A DNA stretch of 6,038 nucleotides from an uncultured Erysipelotrichaceae bacterium. Its GTDB lineage: Bacteria > Bacillota_I > Bacilli_A > Erysipelotrichales > Erysipelotrichaceae. The number at the start of each line of letters is the position of its first letter. Positions within the stretch are counted from its first letter, which is position 1. The stretch spans positions 1-6,038 of the forward strand of contig CAJUGR010000111.1 in NCBI GenBank assembly GCA_910586285.1. Direction: 5' to 3'. The notes beneath the pieces were generated by a model, which made no database searches, was not told where the DNA came from, and saw nothing but the letters and a program-made list of their open reading frames with translations. The position numbers were made by a program, and so were the translations under genes. This document shows, piece by piece, positions 1 through 5,786 of the stretch.

Positions 1-601
1 GTTTTAAACCGATAACCTCATTCCCTACTGCCTGCATCATTCGTTTCACCTGATGATATTTTCCTTCTGTGATGGTGAGTTCAATATGCGTATCAGAAAT
101 AACGCGGACTTGTGCCGGTTTTGTCATAACATCTTGAAGCTGTACTCCTTGTTTTAAAGTGGCGAGTTGATCCTCACCGATCGGTTGTGCCAAATGCACC
201 TCATAACACTTGGGAACATGATGGCGAGGTGACAACAGATAATGCGCCAGTTTACCGTCATTGGCAATCAATATCAAACCTTCTGTGTCAAGATCCAATC
301 GTCCGATCGGGAACATATCGATCGCTAAAGGCACATCGATACAATCCATCACGGTCGGATAACGGCTGTCTGATTTGGCACTGACCACCCCTTGGGGTTT
401 GTTTAACATAATAAAATGATATTTTTCATACGTCAGTGGAATGCCATCCACAGTAATCTCATCATGAAACTCATCCACTTGTGTCTTATCCAAAACCATA
501 TCCGAATCGTTAACCCGTACTCGTTTTTCCTTAATCAGCTGTTTTACTTCCTTGCGCGTACCATAACCGGCATGTGCCAACAGCTTATCCAACCGCATCA
601 T
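1..601 (-). CDS. rsuA: RsuA-family 16S rRNA pseudouridine synthase (3' end outside the window)
   Basis: It isomerises a specific uridine of 16S rRNA to pseudouridine during small-subunit assembly in the cytoplasm. About 200 codons are visible and the C-terminus is off the left edge; family members are usually about 230-250 residues. An N-terminal S4 RNA-binding domain (about residues 2-50) starts MMRLDKLLAHAGYGTRKE. The catalytic domain follows, with LNKPQGVVSA near residue 66, the active-site motif GRLDLDTEGL (catalytic Asp about residue 103) and KYHQVKRMM near residue 181. These motifs place it in the RsuA/RluB/RluE/RluF branch. RsuA is preferred because an rsuA-type gene also sits beside ytgP (murJ) in Bacillus; the exact target uridine is not provable here. 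The start ATG overlaps the murJ stop as ATGA. AGGAG lies 6 nt upstream, inside murJ. A second in-frame ATG at 598 is also possible. Confidence 0.93.
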   Translation of the reverse strand, partial: MMRLDKLLAHAGYGTRKEVKQLIKEKRVRVNDSDMVLDKTQVDEFHDEITVDGIPLTYEKYHFIMLNKPQGVVSAKSDSRYPTVMDCIDVPLAIDMFPIGRLDLDTEGLILIANDGKLAHYLLSPRHHVPKCYEVHLAQPIGEDQLATLKQGVQLQDVMTKPAQVRVISDTHIELTITEGKYHQVKRMMQAVGNEVIGLK

Positions 602-2364
602 TTCTTACTCCTGCGCCGAATCCACTTGATCGGATCCAAATGCAAAATCAGCTGTGGTAATTGAAAATAATAGGTAAACAGGAAATACGCCAGGATCGCC
701 AAGCAACCGCTGATTCCCAGCTGTACGATGCCAAGCAAACGTCCACACCCATAACCTCTTAGGCCGATTGATTGACAAAGGAAAGCCACCGCTGCGATGA
801 TAACCAAACCACCCACCATAACCGTGATCCGGCGAAACGTATTTTTCCAGTTGATATGAAAGCGCCGTGACAGCGCATAGCCATCCAACCAAAAGAAAGT
901 GATCATACTGATCAGACTGGAAAAAATCAATCCCGGATAACCGAAATAAGCCAGCAACGGATACGTAATAACAAATTTTAAGGTAACGATAACGGCCAGA
1001 TTGCGTATATTTAATTTTCGCTGTTCCACGGCCATCATAAGTGAACTGAAGATCGGTCCCAATGTAGAAAGCAGTGCTTCAATCGAGAACCAACGCAGCA
1101 CTTCGGCACACAAATCCAATGCCTGTTCATCCGTAATCAACTGAGCCGCGGGCAATGCGTTTTCCGGATAACCGGAAGGTGGAAATAAAAGCGCATAAAT
1201 CGGCTTGGCAAAAACAAACAGACAAAAGCATACCGGAAGTGCGATATATAAAACCGATTCAATACATTCACAGATGTTTTTCTGTACTGCTTTATATTCT
1301 TTGCGAACCAAAGAACTGGTAATATGAGGTAAAAGGGCACTGGAAAAACCGGGAGCAAGTACCATCGGAATTGACATCAGTTTCACTACCGCATAATTAA
1401 TCGAGCCGATGATGATGGTCAACTCAGCACTCGCCAATTCACTGAGAACCATTGTGCCGTTCACTTCAACTCCCCCGCCATGTCCCAAATAGTAAGCCTC
1501 CATCCCGCCCTTTAACAGAAAGCTGTTAATGATGGAATCGCTATATCCGAATATAGCCACAAATAAATACGGAACAGAAATGAAAATCAATTCGTGAAAC
1601 AAACTCTTCATATCTGTATTGGCCACTCTTGTTTGTGCATCGGCCAGTGCCTTAATCTCCTTCATTTGTTTTCGATCATATAAACGAATATGGATGATTG
1701 CCAAAATTGCTGCGATACTGGTGGAAAAAGCCCCAAAATAAACCGCCCAGGTTCGTTCCATCCCGAGCAAATAAACAGCAATTGCACTGGAAACTAACAA
1801 AAAGACAACCCGGGCAACTTGTTCAAGCACTTGGGACAGCGCATAGATTTCCAAATCCTTTAATCCTTGATAAAAGCCGCGAATCGAAGACAATATCGGA
1901 ACAAAAAAGATCGCGATCGCAACAATCATCAATACGTTGCGCATCACAACAATATTAACAGCCGTTGCCTGATCACTGACACCGACAGCGCCTTTTGGCA
2001 ATAGCATTGACGCAAAGGGTGCGGCACATACGATCATAAATAACATTGCCAAGACACCGAAAGCGATCATAAAAGTCGTAGAAAGCTTTTTCACCATGAT
2101 GGCTGTTCGATAATCCTCTTGAGAAACATATTTGGCAACCAATGTCGCAATCGCAAACGGCACTCCGGCCAAACAAATATTCAAAACGTAATTATAAATA
2201 TTATAAGCGACACCGTATATCGCAATATTGGCACCGCCGCCCAAAATCGAATTAAAGGGAACCGCATAAAAAAGTCCCAGAAACTTTGCGAAAAAGATTC
2301 CGGCTGTGCTGATCAAACCGCCGGCTATAAAAGATCGTTTCTGTCTTTCATCGCTTTTCATCAT
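598..2364 (-). CDS. murJ: MurJ/YtgP-family lipid II flippase (MOP superfamily)
   Basis: This is a 588-residue polytopic membrane protein of the MVF/MOP-flippase superfamily, predicted to move lipid II (undecaprenyl-pyrophosphate-linked peptidoglycan precursor) across the cytoplasmic membrane. Hydrophobic helices run along the whole chain, compatible with about 14 segments. The N-terminus (SFIAGGLISTAGIFFAKFLG) and the conserved RGFYQGLKDLEIYALSQVLE segment (about residues 162-181) are typical of Firmicute YtgP and SpoVB proteins. A downstream rsuA-type gene favours YtgP/MurJ over the sporulation paralogue SpoVB, but the family also includes O-antigen and teichoic-acid exporters. The C-terminus is basic (KWIRRRSKK). 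It is somewhat longer than YtgP of B. subtilis. The start is the first of two ATGs (2364, 2361), with AGAGGA about 8 nt upstream inside the preceding lipoprotein gene. It overlaps that gene by 17 bp and rsuA by 4 bp, so translation is probably coupled. Confidence 0.9.
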   Translation of the reverse strand: MMKSDERQKRSFIAGGLISTAGIFFAKFLGLFYAVPFNSILGGGANIAIYGVAYNIYNYVLNICLAGVPFAIATLVAKYVSQEDYRTAIMVKKLSTTFMIAFGVLAMLFMIVCAAPFASMLLPKGAVGVSDQATAVNIVVMRNVLMIVAIAIFFVPILSSIRGFYQGLKDLEIYALSQVLEQVARVVFLLVSSAIAVYLLGMERTWAVYFGAFSTSIAAILAIIHIRLYDRKQMKEIKALADAQTRVANTDMKSLFHELIFISVPYLFVAIFGYSDSIINSFLLKGGMEAYYLGHGGGVEVNGTMVLSELASAELTIIIGSINYAVVKLMSIPMVLAPGFSSALLPHITSSLVRKEYKAVQKNICECIESVLYIALPVCFCLFVFAKPIYALLFPPSGYPENALPAAQLITDEQALDLCAEVLRWFSIEALLSTLGPIFSSLMMAVEQRKLNIRNLAVIVTLKFVITYPLLAYFGYPGLIFSSLISMITFFWLDGYALSRRFHINWKNTFRRITVMVGGLVIIAAVAFLCQSIGLRGYGCGRLLGIVQLGISGCLAILAYFLFTYYFQLPQLILHLDPIKWIRRRSKK

Positions 2365-2926
2365 CTTTTTGATCCTCTTTATCTACTGTTTGATCCCCAT
2401 TATTTTCTTTTTGATCGGATGGTGAATCTTTATGATCCCGATCATAATCGTACACATAACTGAAGAAAACCGATCGGGTATTCACCTGTGCATAATCCTT
2501 CCAGCTTACTTGAATTAAAAGTGTAAATTTCGGTGTGGCACTCAATCCTTCCAATACAATTCCCTTCACAAAGTTATTCTCTTTGTTTTCCTGATTGGGA
2601 ATCATAGAATATTCCGGTTCATCATTCATCAAACCGATAAAGGGATACTGACCACTGGCGGATTTATCCACAACCATCATTTGAATGTTATACATAGCAA
2701 TGCGGGCATCATCAATCGTAATCGCATAGCGATATTCACCGCTGCTTTCCTTGGTCACTTCCAAATGATGTGCGAAAGGAATCTCCGCTGTATCATTTCC
2801 GTTATTATCCAAAATGGAATTCACAAAACTGTTATATGTATATTGAAAATCATTTTCTTTGATCTTGTTATTGGAACATCCACTGATTAAAATCGCCAGT
2901 GTACAGAATAAAACAAGTTTTCGCAA
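2348..2926 (-). CDS. Predicted lipoprotein of unknown function, coupled to murJ
   Basis: I do not recognise a family. The N-terminus is a clear lipoprotein signal: a basic start, a hydrophobic stretch (LVLFCTLAILI) and the lipobox ISGC, whose Cys should be lipid-modified. The mature protein would be anchored on the outer face of the membrane. The middle (KENDFQYTYN to YVYDYD) looks like a compact alternating beta-rich domain. The last 30 or so residues form a low-complexity acidic/polar tail with three DQ units, probably unstructured. Start choice: an in-frame GTG at 2935 gives 195 residues, but it lies inside the SD sequence GAGGTGA (2938-2932). The TTG at 2926 sits 5 nt beyond that SD, as in the DUF1540 gene, so I prefer it (192 residues). 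The gene opens the lipoprotein-murJ-rsuA operon, and its tail encodes the murJ SD. A role in envelope biogenesis is inferred from position only. Confidence 0.8.
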   Translation of the reverse strand: MRKLVLFCTLAILISGCSNNKIKENDFQYTYNSFVNSILDNNGNDTAEIPFAHHLEVTKESSGEYRYAITIDDARIAMYNIQMMVVDKSASGQYPFIGLMNDEPEYSMIPNQENKENNFVKGIVLEGLSATPKFTLLIQVSWKDYAQVNTRSVFFSYVYDYDRDHKDSPSDQKENNGDQTVDKEDQKDDEKR

Positions 2927-2931
2927 ATTGC

Positions 2932-2938
2932 TCACCTC
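2932..2938 (-). promoter_or_regulatory. Shine-Dalgarno GAGGTGA that decides the lipoprotein start
   Basis: The 7-nt match to the 16S anti-SD includes the GTG that a length-maximising start choice would use. The spacing from GAGGTGA to the TTG at 2926 is 5 nt. This is the same as the spacing from GGAGGTGA to ATG in the DUF1540 gene of this window, supporting initiation at TTG. Confidence 0.65.
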
Positions 2939-2944
2939 GGTATT

Positions 2945-2953
2945 ATTATACCA
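2945..2953 (-). promoter_or_regulatory. Extended -10 promoter of the lipoprotein-murJ-rsuA operon
   Basis: On the minus strand the sequence reads TGGTATAAT, a perfect TATAAT (2950-2945) preceded by TGn. No good -35 hexamer lies 16-18 nt upstream (TACTAT or similar), as expected for an extended -10 vegetative promoter. Transcription would begin near 2938-2937, only about 12 nt before the proposed TTG start, so the SD would lie almost at the 5' end of the mRNA. Confidence 0.6.
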
Positions 2954-3041
2954 TAAACCATGAACGGATAGTAGAAAACAAAATCACTTCTTCTTAAAAT
3001 TACCCATTTGGATAAAAGCTATGTTTGAGCGAATTCTCTGA

Positions 3042-3073
3042 TGTTCAATCATTCCCCTGTTCAATCATTCCCC
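3042..3073. repeat. Perfect 16-bp tandem duplication
   Basis: TGTTCAATCATTCCCC occurs twice with no spacer (3042-3057 and 3058-3073). It lies directly after the terminator of the sporulation cluster and upstream of the lipoprotein promoter. I see no further copy in the window. Slipped-strand duplication is the simplest origin; a tandem regulator site is possible but unsupported. Confidence 0.9.
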
Positions 3074-3105
3074 AAATAAAAAGCGATCGAGATCGCTTTT
3101 TATTT
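3074..3105 (-). terminator. Strong, symmetric intrinsic terminator after the DUF1540 gene
   Basis: The two arms 3074-3088 and 3091-3105 are perfect inverse complements (15 bp). The centre is too tight for the full stem, so the real hairpin has a GC-containing stem around GCGAT/ATCGC with a 4-nt loop. It is flanked by AAAAA and TTTTT, so it can work on both strands. The TAA stop of the DUF1540 gene (3102-3100) lies inside the first arm. It separates the sporulation cluster from the lipoprotein operon. Confidence 0.88.
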
Positions 3106-3270
3106 ACCGCATCCACATTCGCTGCGAAATGATGCACATTTGGTTTCACTGCACTCATTGGGCATGATACAATCATCACAGCCAACGCTGATACAATTAG
3201 CCGTACAATGATTTTCCTTATGGAACATACAAGAATGCACATTGCATAAAATCTCTGTCTTATTTTGCAT
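3100..3270 (-). CDS. DUF1540-domain cysteine-rich small protein (56 aa)
   Basis: This small ORF encodes 56 residues with ten cysteines: Cys 9, 14, 22, 26, 31, 34, 40, 45, 52 and 54. The pattern ILCNVHSC, then CTANCISVG, then ECSETKCASF follows the DUF1540 family signature (C-x-V-x2-C, CxAxxIxV, then T/K-C-x-S/T-F). DUF1540 proteins are short, Cys-rich and common in Firmicutes, often spore-formers. Metal binding is plausible from the cysteines but unproven. There is no signal peptide, so a cytoplasmic or spore location is likely. The ATG has an excellent SD, GGAGGTGA, 5 nt upstream. It begins 33 nt after the Cse60-like gene and ends inside the terminator hairpin, so it is probably the last gene of the dipicolinate cluster, though it may also have its own promoter. 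Confidence 0.88.
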   Translation of the reverse strand: MQNKTEILCNVHSCMFHKENHCTANCISVGCDDCIMPNECSETKCASFRSECGCGK

Positions 3271-3280
3271 AGCGTTCACC

Positions 3281-3298
3281 TCCGTAATAATAGTATGC
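3281..3298 (-). promoter_or_regulatory. Possible mother-cell sigma -10 element before the DUF1540 gene
   Basis: CATACTAT lies just upstream of the DUF1540 SD and resembles sigma-E/sigma-K -10 elements (CATA-rich). The layout, CATA-x-TAT followed closely by GGAGG, mirrors that upstream of spoVFA. I find no convincing -35, so this is only a weak candidate for an internal sporulation promoter. Confidence 0.25.
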
Positions 3299-3303
3299 CC
3301 GCT

Positions 3304-3492
3304 TCACTCTTCACTATCAACGAAAATAACCATTGCGCTGAAACAATAAATCTGGTCATTTTCCATCACTCCGATCGCGGTAGAAAACTTAATATCAACA
3401 ATATCTGCCGCTTGTCGTTGTGCCAGAAACTCGTTGATTGCCTCACTCAAATCATCTTCATGTTCTTCATCGAACACTTTTACCTGTACCAT
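3304..3492 (-). CDS. cse60: Cse60-like sporulation protein (DUF2758 family)
   Basis: The small acidic protein MVQVKVFDEEHEDDLSEAIN, followed by FLAQRQAADIVDIKFS and the tail QIYCFSAMVIF, matches the Spore_Cse60 family as I remember it, namely Cse60/YteV of B. subtilis, about 60 residues and sigma-E-controlled. Its biochemical role is not established. Start choice: a longer frame starts at ATG 3513 (69 residues, weak SD), but the family normally begins at M-x-V-K-[VI]-F. ATG 3492 has GGTGAT about 4 nt upstream, giving 62 residues; I prefer 3492. It lies 33 nt after dapA (12 nt with the longer start) and 33 nt before the DUF1540 gene, so it is probably co-transcribed with the dipicolinate genes. 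Family assignment is from the residue pattern, not a search. Confidence 0.8.
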   Translation of the reverse strand: MVQVKVFDEEHEDDLSEAINEFLAQRQAADIVDIKFSTAIGVMENDQIYCFSAMVIFVDSEE

Positions 3493-3525
3493 AACATCAC
3501 CGTGTTCTACCATACCACTTCATCA

Positions 3526-4392
3526 TCATAAAGATTGGTGGATTTTGTCATGGCTCATAAATGCATCGATTACTTGCATCGATTTGACTGAAAGTGGAAC
3601 CAGTGGTAAGCGCAGACAGTTTTCACATTTACCTTCGCGATGCATCATATACTTGATCGCACTGGGAGAACATTCCAAAAAACATAAAGCGGCTACCTGT
3701 TTTAAATACTGACGAAGATCATTCGATCTTGTTTTTACATATTCCTGCATTTCTTTGAGATAGACATTACTCATCACAGAAATAACACCGCTTAAACCAC
3801 GATCCATGCCTGCATAAAAAGTTGCATCTTCACCACTGTATAAGCGAATTTGCGGAAATCGCTCATGGAGCTTGGCAATAAGTGCATAATCATTTCCGGC
3901 ATATTTTAAGGCTGTGATATTGGGACAATCATGAAATAAATGACACAGTGTATCGGCTTCAAAAGCAACACCACAGCGTGACGCTACCTCATATAGCATG
4001 ATATTGAGTTCCGTGCTTTCGGCAATTGTGTGAAAATGACGATAAAGACCATTTTGGGACGGCTTATTGTAGTATGGTGTTACCAGCAACAGGCCATCAA
4101 TATCATAATTGGCTGCACGCTTCACCAAGGATAATGTTTCTTTGGTATTATTGGTTCCACAGCCAAACCATAGTTCAACATCATGATGAGTGCGATCAAT
4201 CACAAACCGCAAGATATCAAAGCGTTCATAAGTTTTCATTGTCGGTGTTTCCCCTGTTGTTCCACAAACAATAAACCCATCGATTCCCTGTGCCATCTGT
4301 TCGTCTATCATACGCCCCAACGCTTCATAATCGATTCGTCCGTTTTTGGTAAAAGGCGTCGTTAAAGCACTCATGATCTGAAACGTATTCAT
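3526..4392 (-). CDS. dapA: 4-hydroxy-tetrahydrodipicolinate synthase (DapA), in the dipicolinate operon
   Basis: This cytoplasmic TIM-barrel aldolase condenses pyruvate with aspartate-4-semialdehyde to form 4-hydroxy-tetrahydrodipicolinate, the precursor of both lysine/diaminopimelate and spore dipicolinic acid. At 288 residues it is full length (family about 290). The active site is intact: GTTGE at residues 44-48, TPYYNKP at 105-111 with the catalytic Tyr, Tyr134, Arg139 (the carboxylate-binding Arg that marks true DapA) and the Schiff-base Lys163 in ALKYAGND. GEDATFYAGMDRGLSGVISV (187-206) is the usual C-terminal barrel motif. Around Tyr134 it reads YEVASRCG where the family usually has YNVPxRTG. 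The ATG overlaps the spoVFB stop as ATGA, with AAGGGAG 8 nt upstream. Its position directly after spoVFAB suggests a copy serving sporulation. Whether the genome has a second, vegetative dapA cannot be seen. Confidence 0.93.
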   Translation of the reverse strand: MNTFQIMSALTTPFTKNGRIDYEALGRMIDEQMAQGIDGFIVCGTTGETPTMKTYERFDILRFVIDRTHHDVELWFGCGTNNTKETLSLVKRAANYDIDGLLLVTPYYNKPSQNGLYRHFHTIAESTELNIMLYEVASRCGVAFEADTLCHLFHDCPNITALKYAGNDYALIAKLHERFPQIRLYSGEDATFYAGMDRGLSGVISVMSNVYLKEMQEYVKTRSNDLRQYLKQVAALCFLECSPSAIKYMMHREGKCENCLRLPLVPLSVKSMQVIDAFMSHDKIHQSL

Positions 4393-4973
4393 AGCTTACG
4401 CTCCCTTAATATCGGCTGTATTTGCTTATTCTCCAATGCTTTGGCAATCGTTTCTTCACACTGATCCCACAACGCAACTACACTCCACGGTTTTTGGAAT
4501 GGCGCATCTTGGGCAAAGGGAATCACATAGATATATTTCATCGCACATAAGCGAAACAGATTGGCACCACTGATTCCCAAAGCATCATTGCTGGCAAAAC
4601 CGATCACAATATTGCGCTGATTGCGAATCATTGCTTTCATCGCTAATGTCATCGGATCATCATAAATGCCGTGGACAAATTTGGCACATTGGGTTGCGGT
4701 ACATGGTGCCACCAACATCAAATCATAACAATTATTCGGCCCGACTTTTTCTGCCTCCACCAACGTGTGGATGATTTCCTGATCACTGATTTCTTTCAGT
4801 TTTCCGATCCATTCCTCACGCGTAAAAAAACGTGTGGAATTTTCATATACATTTTCACTTAAAACAAATGTGAGTGAATTATTTTGCGCCAAATACCGAA
4901 GCTGATGAAAAACAGCACTGTGATTACAAAATGATCCGCTGATCCCAACCAGAATCCGTTTATTTTTTACCAA
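4389..4973 (-). CDS. spoVFB: Dipicolinate synthase subunit B (flavoprotein-like)
   Basis: This is the second subunit of dipicolinate synthase, which with SpoVFA converts the DapA product to dipicolinic acid in the mother cell; dipicolinate is then exported to the forespore. The protein has 194 residues (about 200 in B. subtilis) and is of the HFCD flavoprotein fold. Recognisable segments are ILVGISGSFCNHSAVF (residues 7-22), STRFFTREEW (46-55), LMLVAPCTATQCAKFV (85-100), AMKAMIRNQRNIVIGFASND (111-130) and IPFAQDAPFQKP (151-162), all close to SpoVFB. The start codon is TTG, with AGGGGG 8 nt upstream; it overlaps the spoVFA stop by 7 bp, so translation is probably coupled. It ends in the ATGA overlap with dapA. 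Confidence 0.94.
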   Translation of the reverse strand: MVKNKRILVGISGSFCNHSAVFHQLRYLAQNNSLTFVLSENVYENSTRFFTREEWIGKLKEISDQEIIHTLVEAEKVGPNNCYDLMLVAPCTATQCAKFVHGIYDDPMTLAMKAMIRNQRNIVIGFASNDALGISGANLFRLCAMKYIYVIPFAQDAPFQKPWSVVALWDQCEETIAKALENKQIQPILRERKL

Positions 4974-5734
4974 TCCAGTTTCCCCCTTACATAATCTGCG
5001 ATCCCTTTCCCTGCACTTTCGTAAGCAACCTGTGCCGGTAAATTCCCCGCTTTGATAACCCGAATCCCCAATGAGAGAGCCGTATCATAATCAATCACAT
5101 CGGGTGTGGCAATATCAATGATCAATGGTTTCTTTTTCCAGCAATTTAATAAATCACGATCCACCACCGGCGCAATCGATGTATTGATAATCACATCCCC
5201 GCATTCTATATGACGATATTCTTCAACACTGATACAGTGAGCTTCCCCCATACAAGTTCGCCGAACAATGCGAGTGGGAATATGCAAAGCATTCAGCCAT
5301 GATACCATTTCCTTACCACACAAGCCATAACCGATCACATCCACCCTCAAGTCCTTGATCGATCGTCCCGTATGATCCATTAATAAATATAAAGTACCTT
5401 CCGCTGTATAAACCGCATTTTGGGCTTTCATCTGCGGATCCTCCATATAATAATGAACATGAGGAAAATCATTCAGAAAATCCTGTTTGATTCCGGTAAA
5501 AATCGGCACATCACGCATTTTTTTCCAAAAAGATGACGGAAAAGCCAATTCTTTTCCGGCTGTATATAAGGAACCTGTTGCGGTCAGCCCCTTTACCGGA
5601 AGCACTAACGCATCTGCACCGTCAAAACGATCAAATGCGGTAAATTCATTGATCGCTATCGTTTCATAATCATGAGATAATGAAAAATAAACCTCTTGCA
5701 TCCGTTGATCACAATTCACAATCGCAATCCGCAA
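4967..5734 (-). CDS. spoVFA: Dipicolinate synthase subunit A (dehydrogenase-like)
   Basis: This is the NAD(P)-binding subunit of dipicolinate synthase, making the calcium-chelating spore-core molecule dipicolinic acid from (hydroxy-)tetrahydrodipicolinate. An N-terminal domain (residues 1-110) is followed by AEGTLYLLMDHT (111-122) and a Rossmann nucleotide-binding motif, VIGYGLCGKEM (GxGxxG at 135-140). The C-terminal segment with ATPDVIDYDTA and VIKAGNLPAQVAYESAGKGI (226-245) matches the end of SpoVFA. At 255 residues it is about 40 shorter than SpoVFA of B. subtilis as I remember it (about 297), without any sign of frameshift. No ATG is available near the start; TTG at 5734 has a very strong SD, AGGAGGGG, 6 nt upstream. 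It is the first gene of the cluster. Confidence 0.93.
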   Translation of the reverse strand: MRIAIVNCDQRMQEVYFSLSHDYETIAINEFTAFDRFDGADALVLPVKGLTATGSLYTAGKELAFPSSFWKKMRDVPIFTGIKQDFLNDFPHVHYYMEDPQMKAQNAVYTAEGTLYLLMDHTGRSIKDLRVDVIGYGLCGKEMVSWLNALHIPTRIVRRTCMGEAHCISVEEYRHIECGDVIINTSIAPVVDRDLLNCWKKKPLIIDIATPDVIDYDTALSLGIRVIKAGNLPAQVAYESAGKGIADYVRGKLDW

Positions 5735-5738
5735 AATG

Positions 5739-5748
5739 CTCCCCTCCT
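5739..5748 (-). promoter_or_regulatory. Strong Shine-Dalgarno fixing the TTG start of spoVFA
   Basis: AGGAGGGGAG precedes the TTG at 5734, with 8 nt between AGGAGG and the start. No alternative ATG or GTG in frame is better placed, so the TTG start is well supported. Confidence 0.75.
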
Positions 5749-5755
5749 CTCATTT

Positions 5756-5786
5756 CATACTATGTGATCATGACCCAAAGGTAACC
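5756..5786 (-). promoter_or_regulatory. Candidate sigma-K-type promoter of the dipicolinate cluster
   Basis: On the minus strand, GGTTACC (AC at 5782-5781) is followed after 16 nt by CATAGTATG (5764-5756). The sigma-K consensus as I know it is AC, 16-17 nt, CATAnnnTA; only the last base differs. In B. subtilis spoVFAB is a late mother-cell (sigma-K) operon, which agrees. Initiation would be around 5750-5748, giving a leader of about 15 nt that begins at the SD. A sigma-E reading fits less well, as no ATA-type -35 lies 14-15 nt upstream. Confidence 0.5.

Noticed and set aside
605..892. 95-codon minus-strand frame inside murJ
   Set aside because: It is an alternative frame of murJ; the murJ frame carries the coherent membrane protein.
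1698..1958. Plus-strand open frame of 86 codons inside murJ
   Set aside because: It is antisense to conserved MurJ sequence, with basic, low-complexity content typical of a shadow frame.
2119..2463. Plus-strand open frame of 114 codons
   Set aside because: It lies antisense to murJ and the lipoprotein gene, has no good SD and encodes no recognisable protein; it is a shadow of those genes.
2984..3052. 22-codon minus-strand frame (MIEHQRIRSNIAFIQMGNFK...) after the terminator
   Set aside because: It starts in the second 16-bp repeat, with GGGG only 1 nt from the ATG, no promoter before it and no recognised family.
3042..3073. Tandem repeat as the edge of a CRISPR array
   Set aside because: Only two adjacent copies with no spacer, and no cas genes in the window.
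3045..3242. 65-codon minus-strand frame overlapping the DUF1540 gene
   Set aside because: It is in the wrong frame relative to the Cys-rich DUF1540 ORF, has no SD, and reads through the terminator and repeat.
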